A DNA stretch of 64,000 bases from Christensenellaceae bacterium (GTDB lineage Bacteria; Bacillota; Clostridia; Christensenellales; Aristaeellaceae), in assembly GCA_020025205.1 (NCBI GenBank), contig JAHHSO010000007.1, forward strand, positions 1-64,000, in the 5' to 3' direction. This document shows, piece by piece, positions 15,869 to 24,896 of this stretch. The number at the start of each line of letters is the position of its first letter. Positions within the stretch are counted from its first letter, which is position 1. The translations under genes and the position numbers were made by a program. The notes beneath the pieces were generated by a model. That model ran no database searches. It had not been told where the DNA came from and was given only the letters and a program-made list of their open reading frames with translations.

Positions 15869-15913
15869 ATGAATGTGCTGTCAGGATGTTCCAATCCAAG
15901 AAAGAACATTCAT
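15869..15913 (-). promoter_or_regulatory. leader with alternative hairpins before the bile salt hydrolase gene
   Basis: In the predicted leader ATGAATGT/ACATTCAT (15913-15906 with 15876-15869) can pair. An inner TGTTC/GAACA pair (15908-15904 with 15891-15887) shares bases with it. The two pairings exclude each other, and the second arm lies close to the ribosome site. Confidence 0.35.
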
Positions 15914-15921
15914 GTATTAGA

Positions 15922-15930
15922 ATTATAGCA
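15922..15930 (-). promoter_or_regulatory. extended -10 promoter of the bile salt hydrolase gene
   Basis: On the minus strand TGC directly precedes TATAAT (15930-15922), giving a leader of about 75 nt. Confidence 0.55.
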
Positions 15931-16014
15931 CGATTTTGAACCAATTGAGAAGAAAGCTGCTTGTGGTCAGGGAAAGATTGGCGGGAATCCCCATTCTTTT
16001 TTTTCGCGTAAGCC

Positions 16015-16043
16015 TTGCCATTTTGGACGCAAAAGGGTACAAT
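16015..16043 (+). promoter_or_regulatory. promoter of tilS-hpt-ftsH
   Basis: TTGCCA (16015-16020) and TACAAT (16038-16043) are separated by 17 bp, 30 bp before the tilS start. Confidence 0.75.
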
Positions 16044-16073
16044 ATATCATGTGTAGATAGGAGCAGAAGATTG

Positions 16074-17417
16074 ATGACAACCCAAACGTTTGCAGGGCGC
16101 CTGAAAACAGAGTGCGCTGTCGCCTCTGGAAGCCATGTTCTTGTGGCAGTCAGCGGCGGTGCGGATTCGACGGCGCTTCTTTGTTTTTTCTGCGAAGTAA
16201 GGGATACGTTCCCGCTTCAAATCTCCTGTGCACACATGGAGCACGGTATTCGCGGCGAATCGTCCGTAGAAGATATGCGCTTTGTTCAGGATCTGTGTAA
16301 AAAGTGGAATGTGCCGTTTTATGCCGCAAAGGCTGATGTACCGGGGTATGCCCGGTCACAGGGCTGCGGCATGGAAGAGGCGGCGCGCATCCTTCGCTAC
16401 CGCTTTCTGCGGGAAACGAAAAAGAAGATCGGCGCCCACTGCATAGCGCTGGCGCATCACCAGATGGATCAGGCGGAAACGCTGCTTTTACATGCATCAC
16501 GCGGCTGTGATATGCGCGGGCTGTGCGGCATGCAGGCGCGTCGCGGGGATCTGATCCGGCCGCTTCTGGAAGAAACGCCGCAGTCGCTTCGGCGGGCACT
16601 GTGTGAACGCGGCATCGGCTGGCGCGAAGATGAGAGCAACGCCTGCGATGCGTATGCACGAAACAGGATTCGCCGTCAGGCATTGCCCGTGCTTGAAAGC
16701 GTTAATCCGGGCGCACAGGCGGCGCTTGCCCGTCTAGCTCGGGCTGCACAGCGGGATGAGGCGTATTTTTCTTCTGAAATCGCGGCGCGCGGGCTGGATC
16801 GAGTGATTCGGCTTGTTGACGGCGTGGCTATCCCGAAAAAGCTGTGGGCCAATCAGCATGAAGCGCTGATCAGCCGGGCGCTGGTCAGCGCCATGGAAAA
16901 GGCCGGCATTGAACCACAGCCTGCCAGAACGCTGGAAAAACTTTTTGATGTGCTTTATACAGGCAAGAAAACTGCCGTCAATTTGACGGGCAATGCGCGC
17001 GCTGAGGCCGGAGAAACATACTTGTGTCTGACGCGGACAGATGTTCAGATGGAGGACACAATGCTTTCTCAAAATGGAGAGACACAAACGCCATGGGGCA
17101 CATTTTTTGTCAGGCCGGCGCTTCCGGGAGAAACTGGCGATGGCGTCAGAAGCCAGACCATTCCCAAAGCTCTTTTTTGCAGCGCAGCTGCCGGCATGCG
17201 TCGTGAAGGAGACCGAATGACGCCCTTTGGGGCACACAGCCCTGTGAAGCTCAAAAAGCTTCTGGAAGGAATAGAAGGCGCAATGCGCAAAAGCGTGCCG
17301 GTTGTGCGAAACGGGGAGACGATTCTCTGGCTGCCGGGGCTGCGCCCTGCGGAAGCCTGCCGATCAGAGCATGGCGGGGAACGGCTTTTTGTTGCTTTTA
17401 AAGGACTGAATGGATAG
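16074..17417 (+). CDS. tilS: tRNA(Ile)-lysidine synthase
   Basis: This 447-residue ATP-dependent ligase attaches lysine to C34 of the AUA-reading tRNA(Ile), changing both codon and charging identity. The PP-loop SGGADST lies near residues 27-33, followed by HxEHGIRG and, near 140, HHQMDQAET, all typical of TilS. The C-terminal domain of the long form is present. An in-frame extension upstream was rejected because AGGAG and the promoter place the start at 16074. The order tilS-hpt-ftsH is conserved in Bacillota. Confidence 0.95.
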   Translation: MTTQTFAGRLKTECAVASGSHVLVAVSGGADSTALLCFFCEVRDTFPLQISCAHMEHGIRGESSVEDMRFVQDLCKKWNVPFYAAKADVPGYARSQGCGMEEAARILRYRFLRETKKKIGAHCIALAHHQMDQAETLLLHASRGCDMRGLCGMQARRGDLIRPLLEETPQSLRRALCERGIGWREDESNACDAYARNRIRRQALPVLESVNPGAQAALARLARAAQRDEAYFSSEIAARGLDRVIRLVDGVAIPKKLWANQHEALISRALVSAMEKAGIEPQPARTLEKLFDVLYTGKKTAVNLTGNARAEAGETYLCLTRTDVQMEDTMLSQNGETQTPWGTFFVRPALPGETGDGVRSQTIPKALFCSAAAGMRREGDRMTPFGAHSPVKLKKLLEGIEGAMRKSVPVVRNGETILWLPGLRPAEACRSEHGGERLFVAFKGLNG

Positions 17418-17472
17418 ACATTCTTCGGCGCTCTGCGCCGGGACAGATAGAAATGATCAGGGGGAAATAAGC

Positions 17473-18030
17473 ATGGAAGAAAAACGCGAACTGTATGCAG
17501 ATTTGAAGGATGAGATGCTTCTCACAAAGGAAGAAATTGCCAAGCGTGTTAAAGAAATGGGACGTCAGATTACGGAGGATTTTAAGAACCGTGATTTGAC
17601 GGTAATCTGCATTCTCAAAGGAGCAGTGGTATTCTTTGTCGACTTGATTCGCGAGATTGATCTGCCCATGACCATGGACTTTATGGCGATTTCCAGCTAC
17701 GGCAATGCAACCAAGTCGTCCGGCGTGGTGCGCATTCTCAAAGATTTGGACAAGCCCATCAACGGCAAGGATGTACTGATTGTTGAGGATATAGTTGACT
17801 CTGGCATGACGCTTTCCTTCCTGAAAGAGAACCTGCTCAGCCGCGGCGCTGCATCGCTGCACATTGCTACGCTGCTGGATAAACCGGCGCGCCGCCGCAC
17901 ACCGCTGACGGTTGATTACTTTGGCTTCACCATCCCGGATGAGTTCGTTGTGGGCTATGGCCTTGACTATGCCGAAAAGTACCGCAACCTGCCGGATATC
18001 GGCGTTCTTCGTCCTGAAATTTACGAATAA
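17473..18030 (+). CDS. hpt: hypoxanthine phosphoribosyltransferase
   Basis: This 185-residue purine-salvage enzyme makes IMP or GMP from hypoxanthine or guanine and PRPP. The PRPP-binding segment VLIVEDIVDSGMT lies near residues 98-110, the early conserved LKGAVVF loop near 52, and the C-terminal VVGYGLDYAEKYRNLP motif near 157. The start at 17473 follows GGGGGAAATAA. The upstream in-frame ATG at 17410 lies inside the end of tilS and lacks a site. It sits between tilS and ftsH as in Bacillus. Confidence 0.96.
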   Translation: MEEKRELYADLKDEMLLTKEEIAKRVKEMGRQITEDFKNRDLTVICILKGAVVFFVDLIREIDLPMTMDFMAISSYGNATKSSGVVRILKDLDKPINGKDVLIVEDIVDSGMTLSFLKENLLSRGAASLHIATLLDKPARRRTPLTVDYFGFTIPDEFVVGYGLDYAEKYRNLPDIGVLRPEIYE

Positions 18031-18072
18031 ATCTTTCGCCGCGGCTCTGCCGCGTCAAATTGGAGGTTTCCA

Positions 18073-19956
18073 TTGAAAAAATCGTACAAGGGTTTTCCCG
18101 TCTATGTGCTTGTGATTCTGGGCGTGCTGATTGCAGCTCAACTGTTTTCAGCTACGTTCAACGGCAAGCGCGGAGAAAAAATCGAAGCAGCTCAGCTGTT
18201 TTCTGCCATTGAGCAGGGCGAAATAGATGCCGTTGCACTTCAGCAGGATGTGGCTTATGCGCATGTGAAAGGCAGTAAGCGCCCTGTTTCTGTCCTGTCT
18301 TCTTCGGCGTATGATTATATGGCCGTTGTTTCGGGCGAAACGTTTGTGGACACCTGCCGTCGTCTGGCGTCCAGGCAGCAGAATCTTCCGCTGGAGGAGA
18401 TCACGGAGCTGGATCTCGGATTTGAAATGATCTACCTTCCTGAACCGACAAGGCCGTGGCTTTTGGAAATGCTGCCGTATTTGATCATCACGGTAGGGCT
18501 GATGGCCTTCTGGATGGTGATGATGCGCCAGCAGTCTGGCGGCGGCGGAAAGATGATGAACTTTGGACACAGCCCGGCAAGAGTTTTCCAGCCTGACAGC
18601 AACCGCGTGACCTTTGCAGATGTTGCGGGAGCTGAAGAAGAAAAGGAAGAGATGCAGGAGCTGGTGGAGTTCCTTCGCAATCCGCGCCGCTTTACGGCAG
18701 TCGGTGCGCGCATTCCAAAGGGTGTTCTGCTTGTCGGACCGCCCGGTACAGGCAAGACGCTTCTGGCCAAGGCTGTTGCGGGCGAGGCAGGCGTTCCGTT
18801 CATGTCCATTTCCGGCTCTGACTTTGTGGAGATGTTTGTAGGTGTTGGCGCAAGCCGCGTGCGCGACCTGTTTGATCAGGCCAAGAAGCATGCGCCCTGC
18901 ATCGTCTTCATTGACGAAATTGATGCCGTGGGACGCAGACGCGGCGCGGGCATGGGCGGCGGCCACGATGAACGCGAGCAGACGCTCAACCAGCTGCTGG
19001 TTGAGATGGACGGCTTTGCGGTCAACGAGGGTGTCATTGTGCTTGCGGCAACCAATAGAAAAGATATTCTTGATCCGGCGCTCCTGCGTCCGGGACGTTT
19101 TGACAGACAGATTACTGTCGGCTATCCCGATGTGCGGGGACGCGAGGCGATTCTGGAGGTACACGCCAAGTCCAAGCCGCTTGCGGACGATGTGGATTTG
19201 AAGAACATCGCTAAGCGTACACCGTATTTTGCCGGAGCCGATCTGGAAAATGTCATGAATGAAGCGGCCATTCTCTGCGCCAGAGAGGGCAAGGAAAAGA
19301 TCTCGGCGCGCCATCTGGTCAATGCCATTGAGCGGGTGGAGATGGGCCCGGAGAAAAAGAGCCACATCTTCAGCCCGGAAGATAAAAAGCTTGTTGCCTG
19401 CCATGAAGCGGGGCATGCCATCGTGGGCGAGCTTTTGGACGGCTGCGATGCAGTGCATCTTGTCACAATCATGCCGCGAGGCGGCAGCGGCGGCCACACG
19501 CTTCTTCTGCCGGATAAGGAAAGCGATTTTACTACCCGCACACAGCTGCTGGACTTTGTCTCCATGGCGCTGGGTGGTTATGCAGCGGAGATGCTGGTGA
19601 TGGGCGAAATGTCAACCGGTGCCAGCAGCGACTTGAAGCGCGCGACAGATGTCTGCCGCCACATGGTGATGCAGTACGGCATGAGCGATGACATGGGTCC
19701 CATTTTCCTGGGCGAAGATCATGACGAGGTGTTCCTTGGCCGCGATTATGGTCAGCAGAGCCGCATGTACAGCGAAAACGTCGCTTCAAGGATTGATGAC
19801 GAGGTGCAGCGCAAGATGAGCGAAGGACTTGCGCGCGCCCAGAAGATTCTGAGTGACAACCGTGATAAGCTGGATGGACTCACCAATCTGCTGATTGAGC
19901 GGGAAACCGTCGACCGTGCCGAGTTTGAAGCCTTCATGAAGGGTGAGCCGGTCTAA
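18073..19956 (+). CDS. ftsH: ATP-dependent membrane zinc metalloprotease FtsH
   Basis: This 627-residue AAA+ protease removes misassembled membrane and regulatory proteins. An N-terminal membrane segment (8-28), a short external domain and a second membrane segment (near 138-156) precede the ATPase. Walker A GPPGTGKT lies near 221-228 and Walker B IVFIDEIDAVG near 278. The second region of homology includes the ATNRKDILDPALLRPGRFDR stretch. The zinc site HEAGH is near 444, with the third ligand in SSDLKRATD. The start is TTG (18073), supported by TGGAGG 7 bases before it. The C-terminal coiled tail is short but normal. Confidence 0.97.
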   Translation: MKKSYKGFPVYVLVILGVLIAAQLFSATFNGKRGEKIEAAQLFSAIEQGEIDAVALQQDVAYAHVKGSKRPVSVLSSSAYDYMAVVSGETFVDTCRRLASRQQNLPLEEITELDLGFEMIYLPEPTRPWLLEMLPYLIITVGLMAFWMVMMRQQSGGGGKMMNFGHSPARVFQPDSNRVTFADVAGAEEEKEEMQELVEFLRNPRRFTAVGARIPKGVLLVGPPGTGKTLLAKAVAGEAGVPFMSISGSDFVEMFVGVGASRVRDLFDQAKKHAPCIVFIDEIDAVGRRRGAGMGGGHDEREQTLNQLLVEMDGFAVNEGVIVLAATNRKDILDPALLRPGRFDRQITVGYPDVRGREAILEVHAKSKPLADDVDLKNIAKRTPYFAGADLENVMNEAAILCAREGKEKISARHLVNAIERVEMGPEKKSHIFSPEDKKLVACHEAGHAIVGELLDGCDAVHLVTIMPRGGSGGHTLLLPDKESDFTTRTQLLDFVSMALGGYAAEMLVMGEMSTGASSDLKRATDVCRHMVMQYGMSDDMGPIFLGEDHDEVFLGRDYGQQSRMYSENVASRIDDEVQRKMSEGLARAQKILSDNRDKLDGLTNLLIERETVDRAEFEAFMKGEPV

Positions 19957-19970
19957 AAAGATTGCATGAT

Positions 19971-20069
19971 AAGGGCTGCAAGGCCGAGCATATTCTTAAA
20001 AAACGATGTGAAGGCAAACTGGCCCAAACGCGCTTTGCAAGAATGGGCGAGGTTTTGCAGCCCTTTTTT
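19971..20069 (+). terminator. long-range hairpin with T-run between ftsH and the PHP gene
   Basis: An 11-bp perfect stem (AAGGGCTGCAA 19971-19981 with TTGCAGCCCTT 20055-20065) closes a 73-nt loop and ends in TTTTTT. Inside, ATTCTT (19992-19997) can pair with AAGAAT (20039-20044) and GCAAA with the TTTGC directly before it. It ends the ftsH operon. The elaborate interior is unusual for a simple terminator. Confidence 0.55.
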
Positions 20070-20106
20070 CTACAACAAACGTGGTATACGGGAGGAAGAA
20101 CAGAAC

Positions 20107-20949
20107 ATGAAAGCAGATTTGCATATGCATTCCACGGCTTCTGATGGCGTATTAAAACCAGAAGAAGTGGTTAAAAGGGCGGCAGCACTGGGTTTTACGC
20201 ATATTGCTTTGACGGATCACGACAGCACAGCGGGGATTCGTCCGGCAGAAAAGATGGCGAGGGAACTTGGAATGACGCTGATCCCTGGCGTTGAGCTCAG
20301 CTGCGGCGGGCAGAAGGAAATCCATATTCTGGGGTATGGGTTTGAGCCGGAGAACGAGAGCGTGCAGGAATTTTGCCGAATGCGCACAGCGGAAAGAAAT
20401 GAACGTGCCCGCAGGATGGTGGAGAATCTGCGCAAAGACGGCAAGATGATTACCATGGAGCGTGTGCGCGACCTGGCAAGGGGCGTTGTTGGCCGGCCGC
20501 ATGTTGCACGGGCACTGCTTGAGGCGGGATATGCAGCATCCATGGAGGATGCGTTTGAACGCTTTCTGGTTCCAGGACGCTGCGGCTATGTGCCCAAACA
20601 GGATGTGAAAGTGTCGGAAGCTGTGAAACTCATTGAAGAAGCGGGCGGTGCAGCCGTGCTGGCGCATCCGATGGAGCTGAAAATGGGCAGCATGGCCATA
20701 GAAGCGCTTATCAGAGAATGGAAGGGCGAAGGGCTTGCAGGCATAGAGGTGTATCATCCCAGCGCAGCCAATAATCACCTGCCCGGCCTTGACCGCCTGG
20801 CCAGGCGGGAAGGTCTGCTTGTTACGGGCGGCAGCGATTTTCACGGCGACTTGTCGCATGGCAGCGTGCTGGGGGATGGACTGGAGCGCTGGACAAGCGT
20901 GGAAGAGGACATGAAGTTGTTCATGAAACGCATCCAAAGAGTCGTATAA
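20107..20949 (+). CDS. PHP-domain phosphoesterase (nucleoside bisphosphate phosphatase/RNase AM-like)
   Basis: This 280-residue metal-dependent hydrolase carries the four PHP motifs: DLHMHSTASDG (residues 4-14), LTDHD near 38, the ELSCG segment near 65 and a C-terminal GSDFHG. Close relatives remove phosphate from 3',5'-nucleoside bisphosphates or trim RNA 5' ends. The conserved insertion and length match the YciV/TrpH group. The ATG at 20107 fits the conserved N-terminus. The ribosome site GGGAGGAAG is 10-12 bases away, slightly far. An upstream extension would run through the terminator and was rejected. Confidence 0.88.
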   Translation: MKADLHMHSTASDGVLKPEEVVKRAAALGFTHIALTDHDSTAGIRPAEKMARELGMTLIPGVELSCGGQKEIHILGYGFEPENESVQEFCRMRTAERNERARRMVENLRKDGKMITMERVRDLARGVVGRPHVARALLEAGYAASMEDAFERFLVPGRCGYVPKQDVKVSEAVKLIEEAGGAAVLAHPMELKMGSMAIEALIREWKGEGLAGIEVYHPSAANNHLPGLDRLARREGLLVTGGSDFHGDLSHGSVLGDGLERWTSVEEDMKLFMKRIQRVV

Positions 20950-20993
20950 ATATGTAGAGATGAATAGGATATACAGAGAATCGAGGTGCTGAT

Positions 20994-22469
20994 ATGCCGA
21001 CAATGACACAGGCGGGCTATACGCCGCCGCAAAATCACGTTCCGCCGGAAAAGAAGCACGGCGGGATGAAAAAACCGAAAAAAAAGAAGAAGAAAATAAA
21101 CGTGACGGTGATCGTTTCACTGCTGATCTTTCTTGCGGCTGTTTTAATCGGCTCTGTGACGCTTCTGCTTTTTGTTCAGATGGAGCCTTACATCGGAACG
21201 TTCGTCCCCGGAACATCGCTTATGGGATACCCGCTTGCAGGATTGACGGCACAGGAGGGGGAATCCCTTCTGAATGAGCTGACGCGGGGAGCTGTTTCGG
21301 GCTGGTCGTGCGAGATGACATGGGGAGAAAAGGTATATACGCTGACGGCAGAGGATATGAAACTGTCCATTGATGCTTCGGCAACCCTCGATCCGCTTTG
21401 GCAGATTGGCAGAAGCGAAAAATTTGTGAAGCGTTATCTGTCCATGCTGGCGGCGAAAACGTCCCCGACAGACGCGGAGCCTGTGATCACATACGACATG
21501 GCAGCGGCAGATGCACTGCTTGAAACGATCCGGCAGGAGGTTGAACGTGATCCGATTGATGCAGCGGTTGAGTTTATGCCCGGCAGCAGTGAGCCGTTCC
21601 GGTTTACTCAAGAGAGCGTCGGATTGTCGCTGGATACGGCGCCGATGCGCAGCCAAATTGAAGAAGCTGTCCGGAAGATGGAACCGGTGAAACTTATGGT
21701 GGAACCGGAGAAGGTGGAACCGGCTGTTTATCAGGCGGAATTGGAAAATGCCATCGTCATGCGCGGCAGAGTGACGCTGACACTCGTTCAGGATGAAGCG
21801 GCGGCAGCCAATGCTGGTTTGGCGGCCAATGCACTCAATGGCCTGCGGATAGATTCGGGGGAAACGCTGTCGTTTAATGAAGTTGTTGGAACGCGAACGG
21901 CGGCAGCCGGATATGTGGAAGCAGCAGAACCTGCCTATGGTTCAGATGTTTCCGGCGTAGGCGGCGGCGTATGCCAGATGTCCACGGCGCTGTATCAGGC
22001 GGCACTTTTGAGCGAAATCACGGTTGAAGCGCGCAGCGCGGCGGCGTATCCTGTGCCGTACAGCCAGAAGGGACAGGAGGCAGCGGTTTCCGATCAGGGG
22101 CTGGACCTTGTTTTGAAAAATGATACGGACATGCCGCTGTTTGTGACGGCGCGTGTCTATCAGGATGGCGCGGATTGGAAAGCGGAAGTTGTTCTGATTG
22201 GCATGCCAATTGACGGCAGGTATCATCTGGAAACGACGGAAGAAGAAATTGCACCGCCTGATGAACCGGTTTATGTGCGCGACAACAGCGGCCGTTATGC
22301 GGTGTACAAGGATGAACGGGTACCGGGACCGAATGCACAGCCGGGATACAGGGCAAAGGTGGAGCGTGTGAAGATGGAAAACGGCGAGGAAAAGAGCCGC
22401 GAATGGATTAGCGAAAACGAGTATCCGCCGATTCCGCAGATCATTTATGTTGGCAGCAAGGAACGATAA
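20994..22469 (+). CDS. VanW-family membrane-anchored protein
   Basis: This 491-residue protein has a Lys-rich cytoplasmic tail, one membrane anchor (near residues 37-62) and an external part. The external part holds peptidoglycan-binding-like modules (60-260) and a VanW domain (from about 280; motifs NGLRIDSGETLSFNEVVG and GVGGGVCQMSTALYQAAL). VanW proteins occur in vancomycin-resistance clusters and widely in Clostridia; recent structural work links the Cys-containing region to transpeptidase-like folds, but the function remains unsettled. No resistance genes are nearby. A second protein of this architecture begins at 63525. Confidence 0.85.
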   Translation: MPTMTQAGYTPPQNHVPPEKKHGGMKKPKKKKKKINVTVIVSLLIFLAAVLIGSVTLLLFVQMEPYIGTFVPGTSLMGYPLAGLTAQEGESLLNELTRGAVSGWSCEMTWGEKVYTLTAEDMKLSIDASATLDPLWQIGRSEKFVKRYLSMLAAKTSPTDAEPVITYDMAAADALLETIRQEVERDPIDAAVEFMPGSSEPFRFTQESVGLSLDTAPMRSQIEEAVRKMEPVKLMVEPEKVEPAVYQAELENAIVMRGRVTLTLVQDEAAAANAGLAANALNGLRIDSGETLSFNEVVGTRTAAAGYVEAAEPAYGSDVSGVGGGVCQMSTALYQAALLSEITVEARSAAAYPVPYSQKGQEAAVSDQGLDLVLKNDTDMPLFVTARVYQDGADWKAEVVLIGMPIDGRYHLETTEEEIAPPDEPVYVRDNSGRYAVYKDERVPGPNAQPGYRAKVERVKMENGEEKSREWISENEYPPIPQIIYVGSKER

Positions 22470-22482
22470 AGGAGAAACAAAA

Positions 22483-22863
22483 ATGGACAAGGTATGCTTC
22501 AAAACTAAAAAAGGCCCGGCAGCCGTAGGCCCTTACTCGAGCGCAGTCATTTACGGGGATATGATTTACATGAGCGGAATGATTGGCGTTGACCCCAAAA
22601 CAGGAAAAGCTCCTGAAGGCGGCACCTTGGCACAGGCCAAACAGGTGTTTGAAAATATTGGAACGGTGCTTCAGGAGATGGATGCAGGGATGGATGACGT
22701 GCTCAAGACTACAGTATATCTGACGAACATGGACGATTTTATTGAGGTGAACAAGCTTTACGCTGAGGTTTTTGGGCCGAATTTCCCGGCAAGAACCTGC
22801 GTGGAAGTGTCCAAACTGCCTATGGGGCTGTCCATCGAAGTAGAGTGCATTGCAAAAAAATAA
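22483..22863 (+). CDS. ridA: RidA-family reactive enamine/imine deaminase
   Basis: This 126-residue protein hydrolyses 2-aminoacrylate and related enamines released by PLP enzymes. It has the family's GPYSxAV start, the SGMIGVDPKTG segment, and near residue 105 the substrate-binding Arg in FPARTCVEV. Length is exact for the family. The start follows AAAGGAG, and the frame's earlier ATG lies in the end of the VanW gene. It is 13 bases after that gene and is likely co-transcribed with it. Confidence 0.93.
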   Translation: MDKVCFKTKKGPAAVGPYSSAVIYGDMIYMSGMIGVDPKTGKAPEGGTLAQAKQVFENIGTVLQEMDAGMDDVLKTTVYLTNMDDFIEVNKLYAEVFGPNFPARTCVEVSKLPMGLSIEVECIAKK

Positions 22864-22877
22864 GCCGACAGGAAAAA

Positions 22878-22905
22878 ACATGAACAGATCATAACCTGTT
22901 CATGT
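22878..22905. other. hairpin between ridA and fbp
   Basis: A perfect 10-bp inverted repeat ACATGAACAG / CTGTTCATGT has an 8-nt loop. The T-run lies only on the minus-strand side, so it would not terminate ridA transcription. It could be an operator, a processing hairpin or an antisense terminator. Confidence 0.4.
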
Positions 22906-22928
22906 GCATTCAGAGAGGAAGAGGTAAA

Positions 22929-24896
22929 ATGGCGGACGTGTTTTCAGCCCAGGAGATTCGATACTTAAAGCTCTTGCGCAAGCAGTACAGAACCATTCAG
23001 GAAGCGTCTGCAGAGGTGGCACATCTGCGCGCAGTGCTTCGTCTGCCAAAGGGTACGGAGCATTTTCTTTCCGATCTTCATGGTGAACATGCGGCATTCC
23101 TTCATATTCTGCACAATGCAAGCGGCGTCATCAAAAGAAAGATCAACGATCTGTATGACGATCTGCTCTCTTTGCATGAAAGGGACATGCTTTCAACCCT
23201 CATCTATTACCCGGATGAGAAATTGGCTCTGCTTAAAAAGCAGGGCGTTGTAACCAAGGAATGGTATAGACTGACGATCTATCGACTGCTGGAAGTATGC
23301 CGGATGTGTTCGGTGAAGTATACCAGAAAGCGCGTGCAAGAGGCCATGCCCCGGTCGATGGGGGCGCTGATGGAAGAGATGCTTTTGGCAGACAGCACGC
23401 CGGACAAGGAAGGGTATTATCGCGAGGTGATGCAATCCATTCTGGAAACGGGGCAGTCTGATGCAATGATTATTGCGCTCAGCCATGTTATTCAGGCTCT
23501 GGCAATTGATCGCCTGCATATCATCGGCGACATATTTGACAGAGGCCCGCGCGCGGATCTCATCATGGATGCGCTTGAAAACTATCATCAGGTAGACGTG
23601 CAGTGGGGAAATCATGATATTACATGGATGGGTGCAGCGGCGCTGTCTGAGGCATGCATTGCCCAGGTCATTGTCACGTCCCTGAAATATGGCAATCTGG
23701 ATACGCTGGAAGTGGGCTACGGCATCTCTTTGCGCCCGCTGACCACGCTGGCCTCTGCCTGCTATGCCGATGATCCGTGTGAAGCGTTTCTTCCAAGAGA
23801 CAACGGCGAAGAACTGCATGAGGATGAGCGCGAACTGGCCCGGATGCACAAGGCGGCGGCAATTCTCCAGTTCAAGCTGGAAGGGCAGCTTTTGAGCCGC
23901 CACCCGGAATACGGCATGGAGGACAGACGCCTTCTGCATCGGATTGACTACGAGAAAAAGACTGTCGAAGTCGATGGGGTCACGTATCTGATGCGCAGCT
24001 GCCATTTCCCGACAATTGATCCCGCTGATCCATATGCCCTTACGCCGCTGGAGAGGGAAGTTATGGACAAGCTGACGCTGGAATTTGCGCATTCCGAAAA
24101 GCTCCAGCGCCATACGCAGTTTTTGTACAGCGCGGGTGGGATGTACCTGTGCTGTAATGGCAATCTGTTGTATCACGGTTGTATCCCAATGGAAAAAGAC
24201 GGCACCTTTGCAGTCATTCCAGTGGCACCGGAGAGCAGGCTTCGCGGCCGCGAAGCGATTGATGCAGCAGATCTTCTGGCCAGACGCGGCTATTTTGCAA
24301 CCCTTAACAGCGAAGAACGCATAAACGGCCAGGATTTTCTCTGGTATCTGGGATGCGGCCCGAAGTCTCCGCTGTTTGGTAAGGATAAAATGGCGACATT
24401 TGAGCGTTATTTTATCAAGAACGACAAGGCACATCAGGAAAACAAGAATGCCTATTACAACATGCTCAACGATGAGAAGGCAGCACTGCGCATCCTTCAT
24501 GAATTTGGACTGAGCGAGACGGGCTTCATCATCAATGGGCATGTGCCAGTGAAGCTGGGGCAAGGCGAAAGCCCGATTAAGGCTGGAGGACGGCTGCTTG
24601 TGATTGACGGCGGGCTGTCTCGCGCATATCAGCCGGTCACGGGCATCGCGGGATATACGCTGATTTTCACGTCGCATGAATTGAATCTGGTTGCACATCA
24701 GCCGTTTGAATCCACAGCCAGCGCAATTTCCTGCGAACAGGATATTCATTCGGTTCAAAGTCTGGTTAAAAAGATGCCCAGAAGGCTTTTGATTGAGGAT
24801 ACCGATGAAGGGGACGCGCTGCGCGACAGAATCAACGATCTGATGCGACTGATGGCGGCCTACAGGAGCGGCGTCATCAAGGAAGCACGTTCCTGA
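22929..24896 (+). CDS. fbp: fructose-1,6-bisphosphatase class III
   Basis: This 655-residue gluconeogenic phosphatase of the calcineurin-like metallophosphoesterase fold is the Bacillota-specific class III type. Metal-binding motifs DLHGEH (near 49-54), GDIFDRGP (near 201-208) and GNHD (near 229-232) are present, as is the late NGHVPVK with its His ligand. Length fits the family (about 640-670). The ATG at 22929 follows GAGAGGAAGAGG and starts the conserved region. The gene ends convergently over the 3' end of the spo0E-like gene (20-bp overlap). Confidence 0.95.
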   Translation: MADVFSAQEIRYLKLLRKQYRTIQEASAEVAHLRAVLRLPKGTEHFLSDLHGEHAAFLHILHNASGVIKRKINDLYDDLLSLHERDMLSTLIYYPDEKLALLKKQGVVTKEWYRLTIYRLLEVCRMCSVKYTRKRVQEAMPRSMGALMEEMLLADSTPDKEGYYREVMQSILETGQSDAMIIALSHVIQALAIDRLHIIGDIFDRGPRADLIMDALENYHQVDVQWGNHDITWMGAAALSEACIAQVIVTSLKYGNLDTLEVGYGISLRPLTTLASACYADDPCEAFLPRDNGEELHEDERELARMHKAAAILQFKLEGQLLSRHPEYGMEDRRLLHRIDYEKKTVEVDGVTYLMRSCHFPTIDPADPYALTPLEREVMDKLTLEFAHSEKLQRHTQFLYSAGGMYLCCNGNLLYHGCIPMEKDGTFAVIPVAPESRLRGREAIDAADLLARRGYFATLNSEERINGQDFLWYLGCGPKSPLFGKDKMATFERYFIKNDKAHQENKNAYYNMLNDEKAALRILHEFGLSETGFIINGHVPVKLGQGESPIKAGGRLLVIDGGLSRAYQPVTGIAGYTLIFTSHELNLVAHQPFESTASAISCEQDIHSVQSLVKKMPRRLLIEDTDEGDALRDRINDLMRLMAAYRSGVIKEARS

